From contig JAUWTR010000166.1 of assembly GCA_030614645.1 (NCBI GenBank), positions 1-5,062 on the forward strand: a stretch of 5,062 bases of DNA. The letters are read 5' to 3'. Source of the DNA: Candidatus Aminicenantota bacterium (GTDB lineage Bacteria > Acidobacteriota > Aminicenantia > Aminicenantales > Aminicenantaceae). Under the pieces are notes generated by a model, which was given only the letters and a program-made list of their open reading frames with translations, did not search any database and had not been told where the DNA came from. The position numbers and the translations under genes are program-made. Below are positions 1-5,062 of this stretch, piece by piece. Each line of letters begins with the position of its first letter. Position 1 is the stretch's first letter.

Positions 1-263
1 CCACCACCGCCGCCACCATAACCGATATCGAGCATAATAATAGGGATTATGGTAGTGTTGCCTATTTTGACCGGATCACCTACAATCTTTTTGATATGCA
101 GGTTCTTAATTAAACGTTCGGTCATGGATTGAGTTAGCTTGATTATTGGATTCTGTTGTTGAGGTTGGATATTCGGGGATTTTTTTTCTGGGACCGGAGC
201 AGAAGCGACCAAAAGGAATACAAATAAGGAAATAATCAGCATTAAAACCATTTTTTTTAGCAT
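1..263 (-). CDS. Exported GerW/YtfJ-family (sporulation-protein-like) protein, 3' end outside window
   Basis: This is a partial gene: 87 codons are visible, from the ATG at 263 down to base 1, where it is still open. The start is set by a strong Shine-Dalgarno (AAAGGAGG, five bases before the ATG). Residues 1-22 form a Sec-type signal peptide: MLKK, a hydrophobic core, then VASA, with cleavage probably near Ala22. A polar Gln/Asn/Pro linker follows (about 25-40). The segment from about residue 45 matches the Spore_YtfJ/GerW pattern: a helix ending in NLHIKKI, then VGDPVKIGNTTIIP, then a hydrophobic strand entering a Gly run (GYGGGGG). In Bacillus, GerW (YtfJ) is a cytoplasmic spore protein needed for germination, but the domain is also widespread in bacteria that do not sporulate, where its role is unknown. 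The signal peptide suggests an envelope role here (inference). An overlapping minus-strand reading frame at 106-324 is a shadow. Confidence 0.82.
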   Translation of the reverse strand, partial: MLKKMVLMLIISLFVFLLVASAPVPEKKSPNIQPQQQNPIIKLTQSMTERLIKNLHIKKIVGDPVKIGNTTIIPIIMLDIGYGGGGG

Positions 264-268
264 TTTTT

Positions 269-276
269 CCTCCTTT
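269..276 (-). promoter_or_regulatory. Ribosome binding site of the GerW-like gene
   Basis: On the minus strand the sequence reads AAAGGAGG, then five A residues, then ATG at 263. It is near-perfect anti-Shine-Dalgarno complementarity at an ideal spacing, and it chooses this frame over the longer overlapping frame that has no such site. Confidence 0.75.
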
Positions 277-277
277 T

Positions 278-535
278 TTATGTTGAGCAGAGTGAGTATG
301 CACCTCTCCCAACTGAGATTTCATAGTATTCTACGAAATATTTATTAAAAAGGTTTACGGTGCGCTTACATGTCATGGCATTCACTTCCTGATTTACCTT
401 CTCGTATTTGACTTTAGCAGCTTAGCTCATAGGTTCGTATTCAGCTCCCATCATGCCGCGGATAGCAGTGTATTCTCTGGGAAGATCTGTTAAACCGAAT
501 CTGCCTCTGCTTTCTATAAGTTGTGATTCTTTAAA
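278..535 (-). pseudogene. Decayed C-terminal gene remnant upstream of the GerW-like gene
   Basis: One minus-strand frame is open from 535 to 425 (37 codons), is broken by TAA at 424-422, then continues for 47 codons (421-281) to TAA at 280-278. An in-frame TGA lies upstream at 538-536. No start codon or ribosome binding site fits, so it is not an intact gene, but the composition is protein-like. The first part contains GRFGLTDLPREYTAIRGMMG and ends AEYEPMS. The second contains KVKYEKVNQEVNAM and LFNKYFVEYYEISVG, a charged amphipathic pattern like a C-terminal helical tail. The TAA could come from a single CAA-to-TAA change. The general shape recalls the C-terminal end of sortilin/BNR-repeat glycosyl-hydrolase-like proteins, but that is only a weak impression. 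The final stop is 14 bases before the GerW-like ATG, as expected for a former operon partner. Confidence 0.4.
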
Positions 536-560
536 TCAGTTTTCTTTAAGATTGTTATTT

Positions 561-569
561 TGGTATGAT
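561..569 (+). promoter_or_regulatory. Putative extended -10 promoter of the amidase gene
   Basis: TGGTATGAT is an extended -10 element (TGn followed by TATGAT, 5 of 6 to consensus). No good -35 hexamer lies 16-18 bases upstream, as is common for extended -10 promoters. Transcription would begin near 576, giving a leader of about 17 bases that still contains the ribosome binding site at 579-583. Confidence 0.4.
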
Positions 570-578
570 TAAAAATGT

Positions 579-583
579 AAGGA
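579..583 (+). promoter_or_regulatory. Ribosome binding site supporting the TTG start of the amidase
   Basis: AAGGA lies nine bases before the TTG at 593. An in-frame TGA at 587-589 rules out any earlier start, and TTG gives a complete signal peptide, so this site decides the start. Confidence 0.6.
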
Positions 584-592
584 TATTGAATA

Positions 593-2143
593 TTGCATAT
601 AAAAAACGTTCATTCTATTTTGCTTATTTTTGCTCTGCTGTTTGCTTTTTCTTTTGTAAACTGTAAGAATCAGACTGGCAAGGAAGAATTTTCTCTTATT
701 GAAGCCACTATTTCAGACATCCATGCTGCTTACAGGTTAGGAGAATTAAACTGCCGGCAGCTGGTTGAGGTCTATCTGGAACGCATCCAAAAGTATGATC
801 AAAGAACCCTTTTAAATTCCATTGTAGTAATAAATCCCCATGCCTTGGAGCGAGCAGATGAATTAGACCTGGAATTCAGGCAGACCGGTTTACTTCGTCC
901 TCTGCATGGGATTCCGCTCATTGTTAAGGATAATTATGAGACCAAAGACATGCAGACCACCGCCGGGTCTGAGGCTCTAAAGGATTTTTTTCCTCCTGAT
1001 GATGCTTATCAGGTTCGAAAACTCTGCGAGGCCGGGGCTATTATTCTGGCTAAATCCAATATGGCTGAGTGGGCTTTCAGTCCCTATCAGACTCAGAGCT
1101 CTATAGTGGGGATAACCAGAAATCCCTATGACTTGAAGCGGGTTCCTGCCGGATCAAGCGGCGGAACCGCTGCTGCTGTAGCCGCCAATTTTGGAGTATT
1201 AGGGCTGGGAACCGATACAGGAAACTCAATACGGGGCCCTTCCTCACATTGTTGTTTAGTTGGCATCCGCTCAACCATGGGGCTTACCAGCCGGGATGGT
1301 ATAATCCCTCTATACTCTCGTAATGATGTTGGAGGGCCCATGTCTCGAACCCTAGAGGATGCAGTGAAAATTTTAGAGGTCATTGCCGGATATGATCCAG
1401 ATGATCCCATAACTGAAGTCTGTAAGGGGAAAGTTCCTGAAAACTACACGCAGTTTTTGGATGAGGATGGACTTCAGGGAGCAAAGATCGGAGTGTTCCG
1501 TTTTTATACAGATCTGCCATATGTCGACTCACAGGTAGTGGAGCTTTTTGAAAAGGCTCTGGAGGTTATGAAAATAAAAGGAGCGAGGATTGTAGATCCC
1601 TTCGTGATTAATAACTTTGGAAGTCTGATTAAAAACTTGTGGTGTGATACATTCCGTTATGATGTGAATAAATATTTTAACTCCCTTGGGGATAAGGCTC
1701 CGGTCCAAAATTTATTGGAAGTTTACAATTCTAATAAATTTTCTTTATATATAAAAAAAAGGCTGTACCGGGCACTGGAGATTCCTTCTTCTGATAAACC
1801 TGCTTGTCAAGATGTATATCATGAGCCCCGTAATATCAGGTTTCGAAAAGCTGTATTAGAGGCTATGGACAAGCAGGAAGTGGATTTTATTGTCTATCCT
1901 ACCTGGAGCAATCCGCCCAATAGGCTGACCAATCCAACAAGTCATGCTGGAGATAACAGCCAGTTGATCCCGCCCCATACAGGCATGCCGGCATTGAGTG
2001 TGCCTATGGGTTTCACTTATAAAAACCTTCCTGCAGGCTTACAGATAGTAGGGAGGATATTTGCAGAACCTGAATTGATCCGGGTAGCTTATGCATATGA
2101 ACAAGCCACCCAACACCGGCGACCCCCAAAAAAATTTCGGTAA
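593..2143 (+). CDS. Amidase-signature-family amidase, predicted lipoprotein
   Basis: The protein has 516 residues, a normal length for an exported amidase-signature (AS) enzyme. These enzymes hydrolyse carboxylic amide bonds with a Ser-cisSer-Lys triad. All three residues are visible: Lys112 in GIPLIVKDN, cis-Ser188 in PAGSSGG and nucleophile Ser212 in [10 protein letters not shown]. The 24-residue spacing between the serines matches characterised members. The motif has Asn (TGNS) where many members have Gly (TGGS), a variant I associate with a subset of AS amidases. The C-terminal part has the usual [11 protein letters not shown] and LPAGLQIVG segments. Residues 1-24 are a lipoprotein signal ending FVNC, with Cys24 as the lipidation site; Asn at -1 is atypical but tolerated in some phyla. 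An enzyme outside the cytoplasm makes GatA-type tRNA amidation unlikely. The substrate is unknown; small amides or peptide amides are possible. It has its own promoter and no co-directional neighbour. Confidence 0.92.
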   Translation: MHIKNVHSILLIFALLFAFSFVNCKNQTGKEEFSLIEATISDIHAAYRLGELNCRQLVEVYLERIQKYDQRTLLNSIVVINPHALERADELDLEFRQTGLLRPLHGIPLIVKDNYETKDMQTTAGSEALKDFFPPDDAYQVRKLCEAGAIILAKSNMAEWAFSPYQTQSSIVGITRNPYDLKRVPAGSSGGTAAAVAANFGVLGLGTDTGNSIRGPSSHCCLVGIRSTMGLTSRDGIIPLYSRNDVGGPMSRTLEDAVKILEVIAGYDPDDPITEVCKGKVPENYTQFLDEDGLQGAKIGVFRFYTDLPYVDSQVVELFEKALEVMKIKGARIVDPFVINNFGSLIKNLWCDTFRYDVNKYFNSLGDKAPVQNLLEVYNSNKFSLYIKKRLYRALEIPSSDKPACQDVYHEPRNIRFRKAVLEAMDKQEVDFIVYPTWSNPPNRLTNPTSHAGDNSQLIPPHTGMPALSVPMGFTYKNLPAGLQIVGRIFAEPELIRVAYAYEQATQHRRPPKKFR

Positions 2144-2227
2144 CAAACTGCAGCCTATGTTTAACCTCGTTGGAGACGGCTGTACTCGCCGGCTTTCCGT
2201 GATTATAGTAGCCAAGCTGAGGATTAA

Positions 2228-2479
2228 TTAACCTGGCAACTTGCTGGCGATCAGCTGTTTTGCTGTTTCGGAATCTTCCTCTTTGACTAAGACTGTTATC
2301 TTGCCGAGTCCGTCTGCGGAGAAAGCGTGAACGGATTGAACGACCAGCCCTTTAAGGAAAACTGAAATACCGTGGCTCTCTAAGAGACTCTTGATTACTT
2401 CAGCCTCAACCGGGCCCTGGACTGTGTGCACTTCTATGAACTTCAGATCCGGATTTTTTTTGTTTTTATTGTTTATCAT
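2228..2479 (-). CDS. DUF2007-family small protein (putative signal-transducing protein)
   Basis: An 83-residue cytoplasmic protein that fits the DUF2007 pattern. A short beta strand (KFIEVHTV, about 13-20) is followed by a helix in which [17 protein letters not shown] (22-38) is the characteristic 'Ala-Glu, slide along, short-circuit to Gly-Ile' element. Next come a strand (SVFLKG), a variable loop (44-59), a strand ITVLVKEED (61-69) and a final helix. The fold resembles a small ferredoxin-like alpha/beta unit; the family has no firmly established function despite its database name. The ATG overlaps the stop of the upstream Nudix gene (ATGA) and is preceded by GGAAGGAACAGG, so translation is probably coupled. 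The N-terminus ([11 protein letters not shown]) is a Lys/Asn-rich extension encoded across an eight-A run. Confidence 0.8.
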   Translation of the reverse strand: MINNKNKKNPDLKFIEVHTVQGPVEAEVIKSLLESHGISVFLKGLVVQSVHAFSADGLGKITVLVKEEDSETAKQLIASKLPG

Positions 2480-2898
2480 TTTTCCTGTTCCTTCCGCTTA
2501 AAATAGTCTTCCAGAATTTGTTCATGGTCAAATGCCAGAGGAAAATTTATTTCTTCCCGGGTGTATATTCCGATATCCTGAGCATCATCCTGAGCCAGGG
2601 GTGTCCCGCTGGCTGATGCTACAAAAACTGTAGTTATCGTATGTTTTCGGGCATCGCGTTTAGGATCGGAATATGTGTGTAGCTGATATTTAAGTTTTAT
2701 ATCAAGAGAGGTTTCTTCTTTTGCCTCCCGGACCGCAGCCTCCTCCAGTGATTCGCCATAATCTACAAAACCACCAGGGATAGCCCATCCGTAAGGAGGA
2801 AATTTGCGTTTGATCAATATGATCCCCAGGCGGCCGTCGGTGCGTTCTATTTCAATAATTGAGTCGGCTGTAGGAGTTGGGTTTTTGTGTTTTGTCAT
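2476..2898 (-). CDS. Nudix hydrolase, ADP-ribose pyrophosphatase-like
   Basis: The 140-residue protein is a single Nudix domain. The Nudix box GX5EX7REUXEEXGU spans residues 43-65, with the metal-binding RE-x2-EE residues intact (Arg57, Glu58, Glu61, Glu62); the usual Gly near the end is Ser64. The lead-in [13 protein letters not shown] and the downstream [12 protein letters not shown] with a following VFVA strand resemble ADP-ribose pyrophosphatases of the small archaeal/bacterial type, so Mg-dependent cleavage of ADP-ribose or a related nucleoside diphosphate sugar is the best guess. I place the start at the ATG at 2898. A GTG at 2910 would add MWDK but has no ribosome binding site, while GGGA lies just before the ATG, and many relatives begin MT-x-H-x-NP as here. 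The gene overlaps the following DUF2007 gene by four bases, implying a two-gene operon. Confidence 0.9.
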   Translation of the reverse strand: MTKHKNPTPTADSIIEIERTDGRLGIILIKRKFPPYGWAIPGGFVDYGESLEEAAVREAKEETSLDIKLKYQLHTYSDPKRDARKHTITTVFVASASGTPLAQDDAQDIGIYTREEINFPLAFDHEQILEDYFKRKEQEK

Positions 2899-2941
2899 TT
2901 TATCCCACACTATTCAGGAAAAATATTAATACGAATGATAC

Positions 2942-2971
2942 TAACCTGAACTATTCATAAAAAATGTCGAT
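2942..2971 (+). repeat. Left arm of a perfect 30-bp inverted repeat
   Basis: Reads TAACCTGAACTATTCAT, then six A, then TGTCGAT. It is the exact reverse complement of 3064-3093, base for base over 30 positions. The outer TA can be read as a target-site duplication, leaving a 28-bp TIR. Its outer edge is about 45 bases upstream of the Nudix ATG. Confidence 0.92.
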
Positions 2972-3091
2972 ATGTATGATTCATCTTTTCAAATCAACAT
3001 TTTACACTGATTCCTAAGATATAACAATTGACCATTTTGTTTTTATTGTAATTTATATATATAATCGACATTTTTTATGAATAGTTCAGGT
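2944..3091. mobile_element. MITE-like non-autonomous element with TA target duplication
   Basis: A 148-bp AT-rich segment is bounded by perfect 28-bp terminal inverted repeats (ACCTGAACTATTC... at the left, its exact complement at the right) and flanked by TA on each side. The 92-bp interior has no plausible reading frame. Long perfect TIRs, small size, no coding capacity and a TA duplication fit a miniature inverted-repeat element mobilised in trans, for example by an IS630/Tc1-mariner-type transposase (which duplicates TA). The TIR start also looks a little like the ends of other IS families, so I do not assign one. No transposase gene is in the window. The perfect arms suggest recent insertion or ongoing constraint. 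An RNA copy would form a 28-30-bp stem, so a purely regulatory hairpin is an alternative. Confidence 0.6.
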
Positions 3092-3093
3092 TA
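3064..3093 (-). repeat. Right arm of a perfect 30-bp inverted repeat
   Basis: Reads ATCGACA, six T, ATGAATAGTTCAGGTTA: the exact complement of the left arm, 92 bases away. Identity ends at both inner edges (A at 2972 against T at 3063) and just outside the TA, so the limits are sharp. Confidence 0.92.
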
Positions 3094-3181
3094 TGTAAAT
3101 AGAAAATAGTTTTGTCTATATTTATGACAACTGACATATAAAGAGGACAAAAAATTCCTATCTTATTAATAAATTCATCTG

Positions 3182-3210
3182 TTAAGATTTGGTACAAAGT
3201 TTGCTATAAT
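3182..3210 (+). promoter_or_regulatory. Sigma-70-type promoter of the Tyr-rich lipoprotein gene
   Basis: TTAAGA (3182-3187, 4 of 6 to the -35 consensus), a 17-base spacer, and a perfect TATAAT (3205-3210). Transcription would start near 3217, immediately before the ribosome binding site, giving a very short leader. The promoter lies outside the MITE-like element. Confidence 0.65.
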
Positions 3211-3217
3211 AATTATT

Positions 3218-3224
3218 AGAGGAG
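3218..3224 (+). promoter_or_regulatory. Ribosome binding site of the Tyr-rich lipoprotein gene
   Basis: AGAGGAG lies seven bases before the ATG at 3232. With the lipoprotein signal that follows, it fixes the frame against the overlapping +2 frame starting at 3272. Confidence 0.7.
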
Positions 3225-3231
3225 CAGGAAA

Positions 3232-3771
3232 ATGAAAAAACTATTAATTATCCTTCCTTTGATCGCATTAATTGCCGGATGTGTGGTTATTGATGAGCGG
3301 TATTCTGGGCCGAGAGTCAGAGTTGAACCGGATGACTATTATTATGATTACTCTCCCGGTTATTATAACGATTATTATCCATACTATGCTCATAATCCCT
3401 TTTATTCCTTTTATCCATATTCGTGGTTTGGGCTTAGCATGTGGAATCCTTTTTATTACTATGGACTCTATGGTTCTTACTTGGGTTATTATGGTGGTTA
3501 CTATGGTGGTTATTATGGCGGCTATTATGGCGGTTATTACCCGAGTCGTTATGGACGGAGTGTGGTCACCAGGCGGCAGCTGAAAGATTGGAGAAAATAT
3601 AAAGGTACTTCCGGGCGTAAGATCAGAGCTTCATCCGGAACGAGTGGAAGATCAAGTGGAAGCAGCACTTCAGTTTCTCGTGGAACTGTTTCAAGGTCAA
3701 GCGGAACTAGGGTTAGAAGCACTTCTTCCAGCCGGGGTTCAAGCGGCACCAAGATCAAGAAGATAAAATAG
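3232..3771 (+). CDS. Tyr/Gly-rich repeat lipoprotein with basic Ser/Arg tail, function unknown
   Basis: A 179-residue predicted lipoprotein. MKKLLIILPLIALIAGC is a textbook signal with lipobox IAGC (Cys17). Three zones follow. Residues 24-84 are rich in Tyr, Pro, Phe, Trp and Asp (DDYYYDY, YYNDYYPYY). Residues 85-103 are four GYYG tandem repeats plus GYY. Residues 104-179 are a basic tail (TRRQLKDWRKYKG, then Ser/Gly/Thr/Arg low complexity, ending KIKKIK). There are about 30 tyrosines and only one cysteine, the lipidated one. No enzymatic motif is visible, and I do not recognise a named family. Such composition suggests a disordered or amyloid-like surface protein, with the cationic tail perhaps binding peptidoglycan or anionic polymer (inference). 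The gene appears monocistronic and ends two bases short of the stop of the convergent peptidase gene. Confidence 0.85.
   Translation: MKKLLIILPLIALIAGCVVIDERYSGPRVRVEPDDYYYDYSPGYYNDYYPYYAHNPFYSFYPYSWFGLSMWNPFYYYGLYGSYLGYYGGYYGGYYGGYYGGYYPSRYGRSVVTRRQLKDWRKYKGTSGRKIRASSGTSGRSSGSSTSVSRGTVSRSSGTRVRSTSSSRGSSGTKIKKIK
3484..3540 (+). repeat. 12-bp tandem repeat encoding GYYG
   Basis: Four copies of GGY-TAY-TAT-GGY plus a partial fifth (GGT TAT TAC). The copies differ only at synonymous third positions (GGT/GGC, TAT/TAC), while the encoded GYYG is identical. This suggests the protein repeat is kept by selection rather than being a very fresh slippage product. Confidence 0.9.
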
Positions 3772-3773
3772 GT

Positions 3774-5062
3774 TCACTCGCTTGCCAATTCTGATTGGTT
3801 TGGAGAGAGAGCATATCCGCTGAAACATTTAAATACAAGATAGGGGGCATCCAGAGCCAGTTTCAGATAATCGGCTTTTTGTTGGAAATCTAATAAAAAA
3901 TCCTCTCTTAAAGGAGCTACAGGTTTAAATTTATGGGCTAGGGGATTTACGTATTTTCCGTGGTATTTGATTCTGTAATCCAGGTGGGGACCGGTTGATA
4001 AGCCGGAAGAGCCCACATAGCCGACAATCTGTCCGCTGCTTACTTTGGCTCCTTTACGGATCCCTTTTCCATAGCGACTTAAATGAAGATACATGGTTTC
4101 ATAGGCGTTCTTGTGCCGTATCTGCACCATGCGGCCCGAACCTCCGTTGCGGCCCGTAAAGATGATAGTCCCGTCTGCAGTGGCCTGTGCTGGGGTGCCA
4201 ATGGGAGCGCCGTAATCGACTCCATAGTGAGGGCGGTAGACTTTCCAGATAGGATGCAGGCGGCTGTGGCTAAAACGGGAGGTTATTCGGGCTCCGTTTA
4301 TGGGGGATTTCAGAAATTCTTTTCTTAATGAGTTGCCGTTATAGGTAAAATAATCCCATTTTTTTGTGTCCGAGTAAGTGTAAAAAAAAGCTTTAAAGGT
4401 CTTGCCCTGGTTAGTAAATTCAGCGGTAAGGATTTTTCCATAGCCTGTGAATTTACCTTCAAGATATTTTTTCTCGACTAGAACTTTGAAGTAATCACCG
4501 GAACGTATGTCAGCGTAAAAATCAATATCCCAGGCGAATATATCGGCTATATTAATGGCTAACTGGTCTGTCTCGCCAGCCTGGTCAATGGCGGCAATAA
4601 GCATATCTTCGATCACTCCCCAGATAAGAGAGGTCTTTATCTTAAAGGGGTATTTTTTTATCTCAGCATAATAAAAGTTGTCATTTTTTTCGATCCGGAG
4701 GTAGGATTCGGAGTCAATGCCATATTCTAGAGTAACAACTGTTCCACCCTCAAAGGAAAAGAGTTTTAATTTCTGTCCTGCTTTGATTTTGGCCAGATCA
4801 TAAACAGGCTTGACTTCTTCTCTGAGCTTATATATCTCAGCCGGAGAAAAATTATATGTTTCCAGAATATCCGACAGGGTCTTGCCTTTTTTTATTGTCT
4901 CAATACTTTCTTGAAGGGGAGGAAGGATTATGTCTTGTGACGGAAAAGATTTCTGGATTGTAGCTTCATTTATGGTGCTGGATTTGGCTTTGGGAATAAA
5001 ACCAAGAATAAAATAAATTATTAATGTGAGAGCAAAGAACAGGAGAAAGGAAACCCGGTTTA
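3774..5062 (-). CDS. Membrane-anchored M23-family (Csd3-like) peptidoglycan endopeptidase, 5' end outside window
   Basis: The frame is open from base 5060 to the stop at 3776-3774 (428 codons seen). The GTG at 4616 is internal (context LIWGVIEDM), so the true start is just beyond the right edge. Numbering from the first complete codon, 4-23 is a hydrophobic anchor (SFLLFFALTLIIYFILGF). About 52-101 is a LysM/OapA-like segment (IKKGKTLSDILETYNFSPAE). About 105-253 is a Csd3-like domain with IADIFAWDIDFYADIRSGD and SLRKEFLKSPI. About 254-375 is the M23 metallopeptidase: His278 and Asp282 (HYGVDYGAP), His326 (YLHLS), then GPHLDYR with His359 and Asp361. M23 enzymes cut peptide cross-links in peptidoglycan using one zinc. 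Here the usual third zinc ligand (second His of HLH) is Asp361. The remaining motif residues are intact, so it is probably active with an Asp ligand. A role in wall remodelling or cell shape is the likely function. Confidence 0.92.
   Translation of the reverse strand, partial: NRVSFLLFFALTLIIYFILGFIPKAKSSTINEATIQKSFPSQDIILPPLQESIETIKKGKTLSDILETYNFSPAEIYKLREEVKPVYDLAKIKAGQKLKLFSFEGGTVVTLEYGIDSESYLRIEKNDNFYYAEIKKYPFKIKTSLIWGVIEDMLIAAIDQAGETDQLAINIADIFAWDIDFYADIRSGDYFKVLVEKKYLEGKFTGYGKILTAEFTNQGKTFKAFFYTYSDTKKWDYFTYNGNSLRKEFLKSPINGARITSRFSHSRLHPIWKVYRPHYGVDYGAPIGTPAQATADGTIIFTGRNGGSGRMVQIRHKNAYETMYLHLSRYGKGIRKGAKVSSGQIVGYVGSSGLSTGPHLDYRIKYHGKYVNPLAHKFKPVAPLREDFLLDFQQKADYLKLALDAPYLVFKCFSGYALSPNQSELASE
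3785..3801. terminator. Possible weak hairpin at the convergent gene ends
   Basis: CCAAT-TCTG-ATTGG followed by TTT, 14 bases past the stop of the Tyr-rich lipoprotein gene and inside the 3' end of the convergent peptidase gene. The stem is only five pairs with a short T run, so it is a weak candidate terminator for the plus-strand transcript. Confidence 0.2.

Noticed and set aside
106..324. Minus-strand 72-codon ORF
   Set aside because: It overlaps the GerW-like gene in another frame and has no family pattern. The true frame has a signal peptide, a strong ribosome binding site and a recognisable domain.
1126..1410. Minus-strand 94-codon ORF inside the amidase gene
   Set aside because: It is a shadow antisense to the conserved catalytic region of the amidase, with no ribosome binding site or protein pattern.
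2144..2227. Possible terminator between the convergent amidase and DUF2007 genes
   Set aside because: Only four-pair stems (CGGC/GCCG, GGCT/AGCC) are visible and there is no T run, so I do not call a terminator. The 84 bases hold no gene.
2909..2924. A 14-of-16 match to the TIR segment at 2950-2965, outside the element
   Set aside because: It is short and AT-rich and overlaps the Nudix start region; most likely chance, with no sign of a second element end.
3154..3219. A 21-codon ORF starting with ATT after an AAGAGGA-like site
   Set aside because: ATT is a very rare start, the peptide has no recognisable pattern, and it overlaps the promoter of the lipoprotein gene.
3272..3583. Plus-strand 103-codon ORF in the +2 frame of the lipoprotein gene
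   Set aside because: Its Met/Ile/Val repeats are the out-of-frame reading of the Tyr/Gly repeat; the lipoprotein frame has the promoter, ribosome site and signal peptide.
3549..3758. Minus-strand 69-codon ORF opposite the Ser/Arg tail
   Set aside because: It is a low-complexity antisense shadow of the Ser/Gly/Arg codons, with no independent start signals.
4083..4328. Plus-strand 81-codon ORF within the M23 gene
   Set aside because: It is antisense to the conserved M23 catalytic domain and is not protein-like.

Overview
The window looks like ordinary chromosome from a moderately AT-rich bacterium with cell-envelope genes. Two proteins carry lipobox-type signal peptides and a third carries an N-terminal membrane anchor. 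Shine-Dalgarno sites are clear (AAAGGAGG, AAGGA, AGAGGAG) and TAA, TAG and TGA are all used as stops. The gene mix is a GerW/YtfJ-like exported protein, a lipoprotein amidase, a Csd3-type M23 peptidase and a Tyr/Gly-rich lipoprotein. That would fit an uncultured Gram-negative-like lineage (Aminicenantes is one possibility), but nothing here fixes the taxonomy.

Left part (1-592). The 5' end of a minus-strand gene for an exported GerW/YtfJ-domain protein starts at 263 and runs off the window at base 1. Directly upstream, 278-535 (minus) reads as a decayed C-terminal gene remnant broken by one in-frame TAA. Its final stop lies 14 bases before the GerW start, so the two probably once formed an operon. 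A plus-strand amidase with an extended -10 promoter and a TTG start follows.

Middle (593-2910). The amidase-signature lipoprotein (593-2143, plus) converges on a two-gene minus-strand operon. That operon encodes a Nudix hydrolase resembling ADP-ribose pyrophosphatases, followed by a small DUF2007-type protein, with a 4-base ATGA overlap.

Intergenic 2911-3231. This holds a 148-bp MITE-like element with perfect 28-bp terminal inverted repeats flanked by TA on both sides (30 bp of perfect dyad including the TA). It sits between the divergent Nudix operon and the next lipoprotein gene, which has its own good sigma-70-type promoter.

Right part (3232-5062). A 179-residue Tyr/Gly-rich lipoprotein with GYYG tandem repeats and a basic Ser/Arg tail ends two bases from the end of a convergent M23-family peptidoglycan hydrolase. 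The peptidase gene runs off the right edge: its frame stays open to base 5062, beyond the GTG at 4616 that a simple ORF search would take as its start. It has a membrane anchor, a LysM/OapA-like segment and a Csd3-like middle domain. In the peptidase motif the usual third zinc-ligand His is an Asp (HLD instead of HLH).

I see no phage, CRISPR, RNA gene or clearly new multi-gene system. The least explained items are the MITE-like palindrome, the Tyr-rich lipoprotein, the decayed gene beside the GerW homologue and the HLD peptidase.
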